The notes under the pieces: generated by a model
The model's input: only the letters and a program-made list of their open reading frames with translations
Databases searched by the model: none
Told to the model about the DNA's origin: nothing
Assembly: GCF_029407905.1 (NCBI RefSeq)
Contig: NC_073637.1
Location: forward strand, 56,730,501-56,794,500
Origin: Bubalus kerabau
Lineage: Eukaryota; Chordata; Mammalia; Artiodactyla; Bovidae
Direction: 5' to 3'
DNA length: 64,000 nucleotides
Translations under genes and position numbers: made by a program
Shown here: positions 20,231 through 32,979 of the stretch, one piece after another
Numbering within the stretch: position 1 is the first letter of the stretch
How the letters are laid out: each line of letters starts with the position of its first letter

Positions 20231-22378
20231 GTTATAAGGAGAATTTTAATCTGCTTGTGCTTTTCTCTACCTCAAAGAAAACTTGTACAATCTGAGAAAC
20301 ACTTTATTATTGTGTCCTGAGTGCACCATAATTAGTTACGCTGCACAGAATTGTCATTGTCATGTTTTTTACTTTTATTCTTAAACAAAGAAATAAAGTG
20401 ATATTGCAGGGGAAAACTTCAAAACAATTTAAATCTCATTCCGAACTGGTAGCATCACACTCAGTATGGTACTATTTAAATGGGCACTCAATAATCCAAT
20501 GACTGAAAAATACTTTCCTGTTTATATTTTAATTTATATGAAACCACTGAAGTAGATAAATACATTTAGTCTTCAACAGTATTATGCAACTAAATTTAAA
20601 GTAATACGGGAAATATGTTAACTTTTGGATTTCCTCTTCATGTTCTAAGTTGAGGGACATTTCTTCCAATTATATAAAATCTTACTTTGACTTCTTTAGA
20701 AGGCTTATAGTCTCAGAGATTTTATAAGTAAAAGAGAATAATGCTAAGTGTGTATTCTCTACATTATTCTGTTGTTCAATGCTCAAAATATTTCCAAAGA
20801 AATAATAGTTGAACTGGAGAATTTTTGATAAGTTTGATCCATGCACAAACACAGACTGAGAGACAGAGTGAGAGAGAGAGAGATTGAGGAGCAAAATTTT
20901 AGAAGAACATGTAATTTTGAAATATGGGAGAGAAAATGTTCTTTGCATGTATCAGTAACACTTCAATACTTCACACTGGATATGTAGATAGAATTTCAAT
21001 CATCTATTTAAGTAAGAAAATTGAATTTTCCTAAAAAATTATTTTCAGTTTCTCTAAACTAGGACAATTTCCCCAAAACCATGTCTTTACACATGTCTTT
21101 GCTGTATAGCAAATGGTTTATCTTAGACTATAATTATTATTGTCAACTAATTCTAAATGGTACATGTGAAAATAAAAGACAGTTACAGTTGCTATGGAAA
21201 CTATACTTTGCAGGAAATTCATTCAACAGGACTTGCTCCTCAAATTAAAAAAATAATAATAACCTTCACATACAATTGTACCACCTTGACCACAAGCCTC
21301 AGGAAAAGAAAAATAAAGGAATAAAATGTGAATAAAAGCCATTCTTCTACCTTTAGCTGTACTCATATCTTCTTTCCTCACATGAGCTAATTAGTATTTT
21401 AAGATTTTAAACAAAGGGAAAGAGCTCCTCCTTACAAAAATCTCTACAGATAACAGTGGAATTTCTTTTTTTTAAGCTAAAATAGAATATTTAACTTTAT
21501 AATAATAATTTTAATAAATCTATTATCAATGGACATTTGAATGACTTTAACTTATTCATCTACTCTCAATTTTAGTTAAATATTCTATTTAATTTTTCAC
21601 ACATACTAATAAAATATGCCAAAGAAAGAACTCAAAGAAACAAATTTGTTTGATTCTAAATTCCTAAGTAGACAGGCAGATAGGTCCTATATCTCCACTT
21701 GGCACTCATTATATTATCTTCTAAATAAATCTTCAGGGATATTTTAGCAGACATATTTGAAGATTCAGTTAGCAAAATCACCTTCTTACCCATTGCTAAC
21801 ATGTATTTTCTAGAGCCCTTTTTCAGAGCACACAGAAAGAGTTTTACATTTAATTTCATATGATAGCCTTTAAATAATATTGTACATATGCAGAGAGAGG
21901 GGCTAGGAAACTGATATTTATATAAACAGGACAATTTATGATCTAGAAACAAAAAAGGAATTGGAGCACAATTTGTCCAATCCATATCAGAATTGGCCAC
22001 AACAGTATAATAGCAGCTTTTTGCTATTTTCTTCCAAATTTCAAAGGTTGAAAGACCTGTGGATCAAAGAATGTGTTTTAAACCAAAACACCCATCTTGG
22101 GGTCAAATATAAGTAATTAAAAAAAAAATGCTAGAGTCATTTTCCATACCTGTATGGTATTCCTCTGTTATTATTTTAATATGAAAATAAGATCTCTTTT
22201 AAAAGTAGTTAATAGCTCTTACTCCCAGATTTGGAAACAACTTGAATTATTTTAACATACAGAGTGCGATTTTTTTTTTTTAACTACAGATCAAAAGCCA
22301 TTAAAGGATGATGAAATAAACTTTCAGTTGTGACCACTATTTTCTTAATGGAAATATTTTCTTTTAAGGAAAATTTTC
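20231..22378. other. Unassigned AT-rich intergenic DNA
   Basis: No gene. A GA-rich simple tract lies at about 20862-20890. A 114-codon - strand frame (21656-22000) has no recognisable similarity and is probably chance. Confidence 0.45.
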
Positions 22379-22383
22379 TTAAC

Positions 22384-22470
22384 AGAGTGGATGAAATAGA
22401 ATGGAATGGAGGTAGAATAAAATGGAATGGAATGGATGGGATAGGATATAAGATAGCATAGCATACAATA
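22384..22470. repeat. (GGAAT)n-like purine-rich simple repeat
   Basis: Irregular GGAATGGAATGG, GGATGGGATAGGATA and GATAGCATAGCATA runs. Confidence 0.7.
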
Positions 22471-22875
22471 GACTATAATATATTAGAGTAAAATTCACAA
22501 GTTGGAAAGAAGAACTACACACATTGCAAAAAGGCACTATAGCTGATTGTAAGAACTGTGGAAAGGGACTTGGAGGGGATGAGCCAGAATCACTCATTGG
22601 CTAGAAAAGAATTACTTGATCTTATTTCTTCATTTCTAAAAACTTTTGAAACTCCAAAATCAAAAAATAAATGAAAATTTAGCAAGCTGACTTGATGTTG
22701 CCTAAAGTATTTTTAAGGAAAAAATTAATTTGTCAATATAATTCCATAATTTTCTATAACTGCTAATAAAAAAGGTATTTTGCCTTATTTAATTCATAAT
22801 TTGAGACAAAAGAGAAAATAAAATGGCTCACACAACTTTCTAAAGAATTATTCCTAGAGTAGGTATGGAAATGGA

Positions 22876-23335
22876 TTATCAGTTCAGTCCAGTCGTGTCC
22901 AACTCTTTGCAACCCCATGGACGGCAGCACGCCAGGCCTCCCTGTCCATCACCAAATCCCAGAGTTCACCCAAACTCATGTCCTTTAAGTCAGTGATGCC
23001 ATCCAACCATCTCATCCTCGGTCGTCCCCTTCTCCTCCCACCTTCAATCTTTCCCAGCATCAGGGTCTTTTCCAATGAGTCAGCTCTTTGCATCAGATGG
23101 CCAAAGTACTGGAGTTTCAGCTTCAGCATTAGTCCTTCCAATGAATATTCAGGACTGATTTCCTTTAGGATGGACTGGTTGGATCTCCTTGCAGTCCAAG
23201 GGACTCTCAAGAGTCTCTCTACTACCACAGTTCAAAGCATCAATTCTTTGGCACTCAGCTTTCTTTATAGTCCAACTCTCACATCCATACATGGCTACTG
23301 GAGAAACCATAGCTTTGACTAGATGGATCTTTGTT
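22876..23335 (-). mobile_element. BovB LINE 3' fragment, antisense
   Basis: Starts with the CAGTTCAGTCCAGTCGTGTC 3' end in antisense and continues to GATGGATCTTTGTT, so it is 5'-truncated. 9-base target repeats GGAAATGGA at 22867-22875 and 23336-23344. The - strand open frame 22884-23228 is the last part of the BovB polyprotein; no reverse-transcriptase core remains. Confidence 0.93.
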
Positions 23336-23602
23336 GGAAATGGAATATATGATTTTTAAATGAAATATTGGCTGAAATTCAAAACTATACTTCTTAGTAA
23401 TAACACAATATCTAGTATTTTTTTATAAAATTATTAAACTTTCCATACCATAATGAAATTTATTGCTTGTCTCAGGAAGACAGAGAGATTATATTGGGAG
23501 ACAAACTTCCGTGCTTCGTTTGCACTTCTGAATATTTTGAAAACAGAAGCACTGATAGCTTTGTTCTAGAATATCTTTTTAAGGATGTCTATATAGCATA
23601 AA

Positions 23603-23868
23603 TGGAGAAGGCAATGGCAACCCACTCCAGTACGCTTGCCCGGAGAATCCCATGGATGGAGGAGCCTGGTAGGCTGTAATCCATGGTGTCGCTAAGAGTC
23701 GGACACGACTGAGTGACTTCACTTTCACTTTTCACTCTCATGCATTGGAAAAGGAAATGGCAACCCACTCCAGTGTTCTTGCCTGGAGAATCCGAGGGAT
23801 GGGGGAGCCTGGTGGGCTTCCATCTCTGGGGTTGCACAGAGTCAAACACGACTGAAGTGACTTAGCAG
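23603..23868 (+). mobile_element. Bov-A2 SINE (dimer)
   Basis: Complete dimer from TGGAGAAGGCAATGGCAACC to GACTTAGCAGC. Short flanking repeats around GCATAAA at 23596 and 23875. Confidence 0.92.
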
Positions 23869-23881
23869 CATACAGCATAAA

Positions 23882-24949
23882 AGGTTGGAAAATAGAGCTA
23901 TTATCTCCCCTGAGACAGAAGTGTATTTAGGTGATGCCCAGGATAATAACGATAATGTCTATCTTTGAGTCAAAGGTTGGACATGTTTACTTGAAGGCTT
24001 TTAAAAGATTAGGGTTTTCTAAACTTGAGTTTCTCCACTATGACATCCATTGCATTGACCAAGTCCACCTCCTTGTCACCCCCATGGGACGTGGGAAGCA
24101 AGAGAAATGTGAAACTCATGCTGCCTCGTTTGCCATGAGTGACAAAATCCTTTGACTCTGTCCCAGGAGTCCCACGTCTTTTGCCAGGATATTTGAATCT
24201 ATGGTAAACTGACTGTTAGCCTACTAGAAGGGCAAAGTCTCAGACACCTTACCACTCTTGACAGATTGTGGACTCAAAAGTGAATTTCATGCTTCTCTAA
24301 ATGTAAAGTAACCACAGTTGGCTGGTATTTTCTATGTGGTATTTTGATAATAAAAATCATGTATTTAACTGGCATTTAAAGCATTCTTTATGGGATAAAC
24401 TTTGGGTGGAGGGGAATTAGCAATATTGTCGACATGCCAAACATATATTGAGGCTTCCAAAAATATTACTGTTACAGCAAACAAGACCCAAAGTCGTCAC
24501 CCTATCTTCTGTGTGTTCCCCAAATATGTTGTATTCCGCTGATAAGGGCATTAATAACTAAAGGGGTTTGAACAAAATAAAATTAGAAACATATTTATAT
24601 CTTATTTCTCTGTCCCAAACTTTCAATCATTGCTTTATTGAAGAAACTATAAAAAATGTTTATAATAAGATCTGTTTGCTATTCAAAACCCTGCATCAAT
24701 AATTGAATTAAATTTCACACCTAAAGGGAATAAATATTACAATCCATTCATTATTATGGTCCGTTACAACGATTGCAATTGGGTTCTTCATTTACACTGA
24801 AAGGTAATTGTCAAATACTAACATTTATTGTGATTTTTAATTAAAGTCAACATTTCTAAACAGAGGAGATTGTTATTATTCAGAGCTTATTTAACTGAAC
24901 CAGAATTTTTGTCCTTGACCAAAATGGAGAAATGGAAAGAAAAAAACTC
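23882..24949. other. Unassigned intergenic DNA
   Basis: No gene or recognised repeat. Confidence 0.4.
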
Positions 24950-25390
24950 AAACTAGGGATCCTGGTTGGAAGCGGAGGATAAATATGTACAGCACAGGGG
25001 ATTTTTACATGGTGAAATTATTCTGTGTGGTATTCTAATTATAGATACATGATGTGATGCATTTGTCGAAACTCACAAAATTTTATAGCACAAAAAAATT
25101 GAATCTAATGTGTGCAAAATTTTAAAAATAATAATCTGGAGATCACAAGATTACAGGAAGGAATGCAGACTGTGAGAAGAGAATGTAACTATATCATAAA
25201 TATATGAAACAATCTCACTGAAGGAGATGAGAGAAAAGTACTGACCTAAGTGATTTTGAAAATCAATGGATCTGTAAGACCAAAGGGAAAAGGAACTGCA
25301 TATAAGGACTGTAATCCAGGGGATAAAGCTTTTCCTCCTGGGGAAGGCATTCACAACTTTAATACTGCTATAAACTTATAATGGAATAGA
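24950..25390 (+). mobile_element. Old L1 (L1M-type) 3'UTR fragment
   Basis: Follows the order of L1MA/L1MB 3'UTR sequence: ATTCTGTGTGGTATTCTAAT, ATTTGTCGAAACTCACAAAA, TACTGACCTAAGTGATTTTG, AAAGCTTTTCCTCCTGGGGA. Non-coding. Confidence 0.7.
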
Positions 25391-25417
25391 AAAAAACAGG
25401 TAAATAGATAGCAGATG

Positions 25418-25898
25418 CATGCTCAGTTACTCAGTCATGTCTAATTCTTTTGCGATCCAATGGACTATAGCCTGCTGCTGCTGCTGCTAAGTCTCTTCAG
25501 TCGTGTCTGATTCTGTGTGACCCCATAGACAGCAGCCCATCAGACTCCTCCGTCCCTGGGATTCTCCAGGCAAGAACACGAGTGGGTTGCCATTTCCTTC
25601 TCCAACGCATGAAAGTGAAAAGTGAAAGTGAAGTTGCTCAGTCATGTCCAACTCTTAGCAACCCCATGGACTGCAGCCTACCAGGTTCCTCCGTCCATGG
25701 GATTTTCCAGGCAAGAGTACTGGAGTGGGGTGCCATAGCCTGCTAGGCTCCTCTGTCCATGGAATTTCCCAGGCAAAAGTACTGGAGTGGGTTGCCATTT
25801 CCTTCTGAAGGGGATCTTCCTGATCCAGGGATTGAACCCAAATCTCCTTTGTCTCCGGCACCGACAGGCAGATTCTTCACCATTGAGGCACCTGGGAT
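25418..25898 (-). mobile_element. Bov-tA SINE, antisense, split by a Bov-A2
   Basis: The antisense Bov-tA runs 25418-25476 (Bov-A end) and resumes 25745-25898 (rest of the body and tRNA head, ending near CATTGAGGCACCTGGGA). The gap is a nested Bov-A2. Confidence 0.9.
25477..25734 (-). mobile_element. Bov-A2 SINE, antisense, nested in the Bov-tA
   Basis: Starts GCTGCTGCTGCTAAGTCTC. Perfect 10-base target repeats ATAGCCTGCT at 25467-25476 and 25735-25744, both within Bov-tA sequence. The 5' side ends GAGTGGGGTGCC. Confidence 0.93.
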
Positions 25899-26059
25899 GC
25901 TGAGATGGCCATGTGGCAGATGGTGCGAGCCCATATTTTCATTTTTGGAGTGGAAATTTAAAGAGAAGTAAGGGGAAGAGGATGAAATGATCCATGTGGT
26001 TAAGTGATTAAAGTTGGACAGATCAGAATGACCTCATGTTTATCTGAATATAGTTAAAG

Positions 26060-27390
26060 AGGGTTACATGTAATAATATGTACACATAAGTGTACATAAA
26101 TGAGTTAGCACACACACATATACTTCTTTGCTCTATCAGCTGACACAGGACTAAAAGAAGCGACACCCCAGGAGCAATAGCCCCCACTTAATGCTCAGAT
26201 CCTGGTTTCCAATACCATTCTCCAAAAAGAAGAACCAGGGATCCTTAGAGAAATAGCTTACTCTAAGTCAGAGACAGGAAATATACAAGATGAGCTTGGA
26301 GCATTTTATAGTGTCAAAATCCTGAAAGTGAAAGAAAGACCAATCACATGCTCTGAGTCTAAAAGAGTAAGGAGGCAACAGTAAGAGCTCTCAGTGGCCA
26401 GAGCTAGAATAATCTGAGCTACAGAATAAATCAAGTAGTATTTATTGTATTATAACCCACAGTATAAAATAAATATCCATGAGTCCAGGCTGATATAAAC
26501 AAATGATTGAATAAATTAATAAACGAGGGAGAAGGTACAAATCTTCCATGAAGAGAAATTCCAAATAATTTATGTAGCTATTCCACCCTAAAGGTCAGGA
26601 TGTATAACTCCATACCCATACTCTGTGCACAGAGACTTTCTTTGAAAAATTACAGAATAAACAGGGGGAAAAGGATTTGAGATGGAGAAAAGTGAAAAAC
26701 AGCTCCATGTAATCACCAACATTAACAGTCATAAGTCATGATGTGTAGTCGGATATGATAGGATGAAAATGAAACTACCTGGGTGATTTTCCTCCCCCAA
26801 ACACATAACCCTGGCCTAATCATAAGAAAAATATCAAACTAATTCCAAGAGGAGGACATCCTGTAATATGCCTGATCAATCCTCAGAATTTTCAAAAACA
26901 TCAAATACAAGGAAAAGTGTGAGAAACTCTCAGGGCCACACAGAGCCTAAAAAGACATAATGACTGAATATAATGTGGTTTCCTGGGTTGGGAAGTTCCC
27001 CTGGAGAAGGAAATGGCAACCCAATCCAGTATTCTTGCCAGGAAAATTCATGCACAGAGGAGTCTGGTGGGCTACATTCCATGAGGTCACAAAAGAGTCA
27101 GACATGACTTAGCAACTAAACAAACAAACAAACAAACAAATTCCTGGAACAGAAAAGGAAGGTAAAAGCTAAGGACACATGATTAAGTTATGAACTTTCA
27201 TTAACTTGGTGCATCAGTATTGATTCACTGATTTTAATATTACTATGTATAAAACTTATGCAAGATGTTAATAATAAGGGAAAAAATAAGAAAAACTTTG
27301 TGGGGCTGTATATGGGAACACTATTATATTCTCAATTTTTCTGTAAATCAAATATTCTCTAAAAATATGAGGTCTGGTTTTAAAATGAAG
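26060..27390 (+). mobile_element. Old L1 (L1MA/L1MB-type) 3'UTR, interrupted by Bov-tA
   Basis: Collinear with old L1 3'UTR sequence: CCTAATCATAAGAAAAATAT, GAGGAGGACATCCTGTAATA, CACAGAGCCTAAAAAGACAT, GACTGAATATAATGTGGTTT, then after the SINE CCTGGAACAGAAAAGGA, ATGTTAATAATAAGGGAAAA, CAATTTTTCTGTAAATCAAA. Non-coding. Confidence 0.8.
26983..27140 (+). mobile_element. Bov-tA SINE, 5'-truncated, inside the L1
   Basis: Begins within the tRNA-body junction (GGGTTGGGAAGTTCCCCTGG) and ends in an (AAAC)n tail. TTCCTGG-type repeats flank it. Confidence 0.88.
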
Positions 27391-27914
27391 TTATTTGAAA
27401 TATATATTGTTTCCATCTTTAATAATAATTCTTGTATTAAAATAAGTTATTTCTATTCCATGTAAAAAAGAAATTAAGTCCCATAAAGGAGACATACACA
27501 ATTTACTGAACGTCTCAGATTACTTCTCTAATTTAGTTGATACTTAAGGTGACCAAGATACAACTATAATATTTAATAATGCAGCCTTTTAAAATGCACA
27601 GGTGAGAAAGTTACAATATCATTGAAATATGGAGGTTATTTAAAATTTCCTTCCAAATTACATTTTAATTATTAAAAATAAAATGCTCATTTAACTTATA
27701 ATCAAATTCTACATCTATACTGGATGTAATCATTTGATTCTAGATGGATTGCTTTCTCTCAGACTTACTTGGTCTGTCTTTATATTGGCAAACTATAATG
27801 CGTACTTAGCTATCTTTTGCTTGTATTAAAAGAAATGTGTCACCTCTAAAGGAGCTCACAAAATAGTTACATGGATAAATACAGATCCGTTTAGTTGGAC
27901 CTTTATATCTATGG
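27391..27914. other. Unassigned AT-rich intergenic DNA
   Basis: No gene or recognised repeat. Confidence 0.4.
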
Positions 27915-28095
27915 GGTTTTTCTGGTGACTTAGATGGTAAAGAATCTGTCTACAATGCAGGAGACCTGGGTTCAATCCCTGCGTCCGGAAGATCTCCTAG
28001 AGAAGGGAACGGCTACCCACTCCAGCATTCTTACCTGCAGAATCCCATGGACAGAGGAGCCTGAAAGACTACAATCCATGGGGTCACAAAGAGGA
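27915..28095 (+). mobile_element. Bov-tA SINE
   Basis: Head GGTTTTTCTGGTGACTTAGA, B box GGTTCAATCCC, Bov-A body ending CATGGGGTCACAAAGAG. 3' end truncated. Confidence 0.9.
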
Positions 28096-29041
28096 GTTTT
28101 GTCATCCTACTGACTGTGCAAAATTGATTAACATACAGTTGCTTCGAGCACTTTCTTATCTTAAAACAATTCTCTTTCAGAACCTATCACTTTAAGTTGT
28201 TTCTTTCCATGCCTTTCTATCAAAGGTTAGATCTCATTGTTTCAGGCACGATGGAAACGCTAAAACTCCTACAAATAAAATACATTATCATTATGTCATT
28301 ACTATTCAATTTTTCATTCTTTATTTAGATAAATATTTCCAGATTGAGGCTACCAGGAGAGGCATTTGGGGAAAAAACAACAAGAAACAAACATCTGTAC
28401 TAGATTTTCACTCATTTCCTCTTCTGTATTTTTAAAAATTATTTTCCTTTTCCACTGGTTCCTCCTAATTTTAGCTTTTTCAAAAACCAGAGTCATCATC
28501 CTTCTTGGGTGTAGGTATAAGCAGTAACAAATTCTGAAGAGACCCTACTACCCAGGACACTGCTCAATTAGAGTATTCTTTCTTACCCTGCTTAACCAGA
28601 AGTTAATACTTTCTAAAAAAAACAAAGACCAGTTGAAAGTAACAAGATCATCCAACCAATGGAGTGAATAATATGCAATTTACTAAGTGATTAATATAAC
28701 AAGTTTAAATATGTAAGTAGTAAATCATAACATGAGTATAGCTGGTGTTTAATCCTATAATTATCTAGAATTGGAAGCCTTAGTATTTGCAATTGCCTCA
28801 TTCTTATATCCTTGGGATTCCATAAGCACCTTAAATATGATAGAGGATGGCAGGGTAACAAGGAATCTGAGCCCTTTAGTGATTTTATGATACACAGCTG
28901 TCTCTGCATGCTGCTGGACCTACCTCCACAATGTGACAAGAGAGAAATAAATTTTCCTCTCATTTGAGTTTCTGAACCTACTAGATATATCTTAGTCAAT
29001 AAAGAAATTAGTACATACAAGTGGAATACAGCAATAACAAA
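28096..29041. other. Unassigned AT-rich intergenic DNA
   Basis: No gene or recognised repeat. The 152-codon - strand frame (28691-29149) starts in the neighbouring SINE and continues into unrelated DNA; not credible as a gene. Confidence 0.45.
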
Positions 29042-29181
29042 ACCTATCCCTGGGTCAGGAAGATCCCCTGGAGAAGGAAATGACAAATCACTCCAGTATT
29101 CTTGCCTGGGAATCCCATGGACAGAGGAACTTGGCAGGCTACAGTCCACGGGGTTACAGAGAGTTGGACAAGACTAAGCAT
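29042..29181 (+). mobile_element. Bov-tA SINE, 5'-truncated
   Basis: Starts at CCTATCCCTGGGTCAGGAAG and keeps the Bov-A body through GTTGGACAAGACTAAGCA. It runs directly into a CA microsatellite. Confidence 0.88.
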
Positions 29182-29182
29182 A

Positions 29183-29228
<46 letters not shown>
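29182..29228. repeat. (CA)n microsatellite at a SINE 3' end
   Basis: An interrupted ACACACATA start followed by about 19 uninterrupted CA units. Likely polymorphic. Confidence 0.95.
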
Positions 29229-29232
<4 letters not shown>

Positions 29233-29722
29233 ATATGTAGCACATATACAGACGTTGGACAACGCACACTGAGGAAACAGGTACTGTAGGCTGGAGAGCT
29301 GTTGAACTGACTTTGACATGGCAAACTATTTGATAAAATGGTCCTCCACAGATATCTGGAAAGCCAGTGATGTATTTCCTGAGTCTCAAGATGTAGGAAA
29401 CAGTGCTGGAATATTTCAGGGAATTGGTTTATGTTACTTGCTGTTGCTTTTCACAATGTACTGAAGGGATGAGATTAAACTAAGCAAGAATTAACCAGCT
29501 TGCAAGCAGAAAGGGAGTTCTGCTAAAAGCAGTTTTCTAAGTATTAATACTAAGTGCTATAGATATAAAGGGTTCAGTAACAAAGGGCTTTGGAAGACTG
29601 GAAAAGTCAACTGCTTCTATAGCTTAAATAGAAGATAAGGCTTGAGGGTGACCTTTCTTATCATCTTACATTAGGATGTCTCTGTCAGACTGTGAAAACT
29701 AGGCTTCTAATTAACTAATACT
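29229..29722. other. Unassigned intergenic DNA
   Basis: No gene or recognised repeat. Confidence 0.4.
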
Positions 29723-29734
29723 AAATTATTTCAG

Positions 29735-30007
29735 AGAAGGCAATGGCACCCCACTCCAGTACTCTTGCCTGGAAAATCCCATGGATGGAGGAGCCTGGTA
29801 GGCTGCAGTCCGTGGGGTTGCTAAGAGTCGGACGTGACTGAGCGACTTCACTTTCACTTTTCACTTTCATGCATTGGAGAAGGAAATGGCAACCCACTCC
29901 AGTGTTCTTGCCTGGAGAATCCCAGGGACGGGGGAGCCTGGTGGGCTGCCGTCTATGGGGTCGCACAGAGTCGGACACGACTGAAGTGACTTAGCAGCAG
30001 CAGCAGC
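29735..30007 (+). mobile_element. Bov-A2 SINE, full length, young-looking
   Basis: Complete dimer ending in (AGC)n. Perfect 12-base target repeats AAATTATTTCAG at 29723-29734 and 30008-30019. Confidence 0.96.
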
Positions 30008-30375
30008 AAATTATTTCAGGTTAACTGCTGAAAGAGTGACAGGCCAAGCATCCAGACAAGGAAATAAACAAGAGATTTTCTATTCTCACTATCACCAGAT
30101 AAGATCTTTGGTTGTTGTGGTTACTTTTTCACATAATTGACAAGAACCAAATAGACCGAATATTCTGTGTTTTTCAGGAAATTGTATTATAAAGGAACAC
30201 ACAAGCCTAGCTTGCAAAAGCAAGTAATTACTAAACTTTAAAGCAACCTCATATTCTAAACCAGTCTAACAGAAAGGGATTTCTAATACTTCTCCAGATT
30301 CTCTGTAGCAAGTGTGTCATAATTCTATTGTCAAACAATAAGTAAAAAGAATTTGCTTGGGTTTACTTAAATAAA

Positions 30376-30591
30376 GGGCTTTTCTGGTGGCTCAGTGGTA
30401 AAAAAAAAAAACCACCAGCCAATGCAGGAAACATGGATTCAATCCCTGGACCAGGAGGATCCCCTGGAGAAGGAAATGGCAACTCACTCCAGCACTCTTG
30501 CCTGGGAAATCCCATAGACAGAGAAGCCTGGTGAGCTACAGTCCATGGGGTCACAAAAAAGACAGATATGACTTAGCTACTAAACAACAAC
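30376..30591 (+). mobile_element. Bov-tA SINE
   Basis: Full head-to-tail copy from GGGCTTTTCTGGTGGCTCAG to ACTAAACAACAACAGG. An A-run of about 12 has expanded inside the tRNA head. ACTTAA(A/G)TAAA-type repeats flank it. Confidence 0.93.
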
Positions 30592-31384
30592 AGGAACTTA
30601 AGTAAATATAAAAATGCAAAAATCATTGATGTCTGAAAGTATTAGTAATAGTAAATAGTAATTTCTTAAGGCTTGCTTCAATAAAGCCGGAGGACAACTG
30701 CTCTTCAAGAAGCACAGTCTATGACAAGTAATGCATATTAACAACTGAGCATATAAGCTGTAATAATTGCTCCAAGAGAAGTAAGTAGGAAATGGTATGA
30801 AAGCGTTCTAAGTGCAAAAGCTGAAGGGAAGAGTTTCTTTTTAGAAGAAACAACATGAAGAAAATCAGAAGAAATGTATATATATTAGGGGAAAACTGAA
30901 GATAGGAACTAGCCAGGATGAGATTATAACGAATCCAGCAGGTCTTGAAATGGGAGTCAGGGCTTTATCTTTTAAGCCACTGTGTCCCAACATGCAATCA
31001 ACATCCCGGGGATGGTACACAGAAGTCTTTGTGTGTGATATAACAATTTTAATGATGATTTATTTTAATAAATATTATAAAAACATAACCAGAACTTATA
31101 ATACTGTAATTTCATACATATTAGTACCTAGGATAGCATCAAGTTGGCTATTGCTATTGTAATCCATTGTATGCAGAAATAAAGGCTGTGTTCACATACA
31201 TTTAGAAGTATTTCACATTTTCAGTAATTAAAACATTCACACAATTACATGGAAACTATTACTAGCTAATCAGTTACTAGATTGTGACGAGGTCATTTCT
31301 ATATAAACGGATCAATTCAAAATTTTCAGAGAGTAATGGTAATTTTGACAAGGAAATTTTAAATCCTGATGTGTCTCTCTCTCT
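30592..31384. other. Unassigned AT-rich intergenic DNA
   Basis: No gene or recognised repeat. Confidence 0.4.
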
Positions 31385-31591
31385 ATTCAGTCATGTCCAA
31401 CTCTTTACAATCCCATGGACTGTAGCCTGCCAGGTTCCATTGTCCATGGAGTTTTCCAGGCCAGAATATTGGAGTAGGTCACCATTTCCTACACCAGGGG
31501 ATCTTTTCAACCCAGGGATCAAACCAGAGTCTCCTGCATCTCCTGCATTGGCAGGCAAATTCTTTACCCCTGCACCACCTGGGAAGCCCTC
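31385..31591 (-). mobile_element. Bov-tA SINE, antisense
   Basis: Antisense body from TCAGTCATGTCCAACTCTTT; antisense head ending CACCACCTGGGAAGCCC. Confidence 0.92.
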
Positions 31592-31761
31592 TGATAAGGA
31601 TAAAGGCAATTAAATAGATGATAGGAAAAAAAATAAAAATTATTTACCATTTGTCAAAATCAATGAATACTGTATATAGGCTCATTCTAAAATCCAGAAA
31701 CATAAAAAGAAATGAAGATGGGCAACTGAATCATTCAGTTGTATACATAAAAGTGAAAAGA

Positions 31762-31952
31762 GTCTATTACTCAGTCATGTCTGACTCTTTGCAACCCCAT
31801 GGACTGTAGCCCACCAGGCTCCTCTCTCCATGGGATTCTCCAGGCAAGAATACTCTAGTGGGTAGCCATTACCTTCTTGGGACCCAGGGATCAAACCTGG
31901 GTCTTCTGCATTGCAGACAGATTCTTTACTGTTTGAGCCACCAGAGAAGCCC
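31762..31952 (-). mobile_element. Bov-tA SINE, antisense
   Basis: Antisense body TCAGTCATGTCTGACTCTTT, head ending GAGCCACCAGAGAAGCCC. About 170 bases from the preceding copy, same orientation. Confidence 0.92.
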
Positions 31953-32979
31953 AGAAGGCACATTTAAATGATCTAGCTCTCAAAAGCAATGCAAGGGAAT
32001 TATATGACAGTGACAAAGAAAAAGAAGTTGCTTTACCGATAAACTGGATTTTAAATGCCATAAAGTTTCAATTGTCGATAAGAAGTTTCTATGTCAAATA
32101 TCCATATGGAAAGGAAATAAGAAGTAGTTCCCTAAAAGGTTGAAAATTTGACATCATGCAGGAAAACACTATTCTTCCAAATGACTAAACATTTCACACA
32201 GAGATGAAACAACTATCTTAGCTGGAATTCATTTAACTCAATGTTTTGTTCATTTGAGGGGGGATAGATTGTACAGCTTGGAATGAAATCTTACCTTGCC
32301 AATAAATTTCTTTATATCTTGACTAAATATAAAATTTAAACTGAGAAGTTCCTGGTTGCGACTGTGCTTTCAGTTCTGCAAAAGCTTACAAATCTTCCAG
32401 CCTTAAGGGAATAAAGCCATATCATTTTAGGAATATGCAAAGCCAAGTAAATATTAGGGGAAAACAGAATCTTCTCTCCTGAATCTAATGTTTGAAGGCT
32501 ACAGATAAAAATATATCTTTTAATTTACTATTCCAATAAAATGATGTAATGCAATTGTATATAATTGAATGTTCTCTGTATTCATGGAAATTAAGCAATA
32601 TCTTAAAATAAAATGTCTAACTTGCAGTTTATGCTGCTAGAAAATCTATGCTGGGTTTCTGGATGAAGATGAGCATATGAGACCATTGCCACAGCAACCA
32701 AATCTGTAAATAATATTGTGTTAGTCACAGGGAACACAATGTATGCTGTTTTTAATATTCTGCCTTTACCCTTTGTCACTGCTAATTTATGCACAAGCTA
32801 ACTCTAAATTTAATATGGGAACATTGTCCTCTTTGAATTAAAAATTAAATATAAGACAATTCTTTTTCAAATAAACTTTCCCCAAATTTATTCCACAAGA
32901 AGCTACCTAATGACCTTCACTGATTATGACAGTTTGTTAACACTGTCATTTGAGCTACCAAATCATCATTGAGATGCAA
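31953..32979. other. Unassigned AT-rich intergenic DNA
   Basis: No gene or recognised repeat. Confidence 0.4.

Noticed and set aside
25477..25734. CRISPR-like or tandem array from repeated short similar units
   Set aside because: The repeated text is two Bov-A monomers plus a nested SINE with target duplications; no regular spacers.
28691..29149. 152-codon minus-strand frame
   Set aside because: The first third is translated Bov-tA and the rest is unrelated non-coding DNA.
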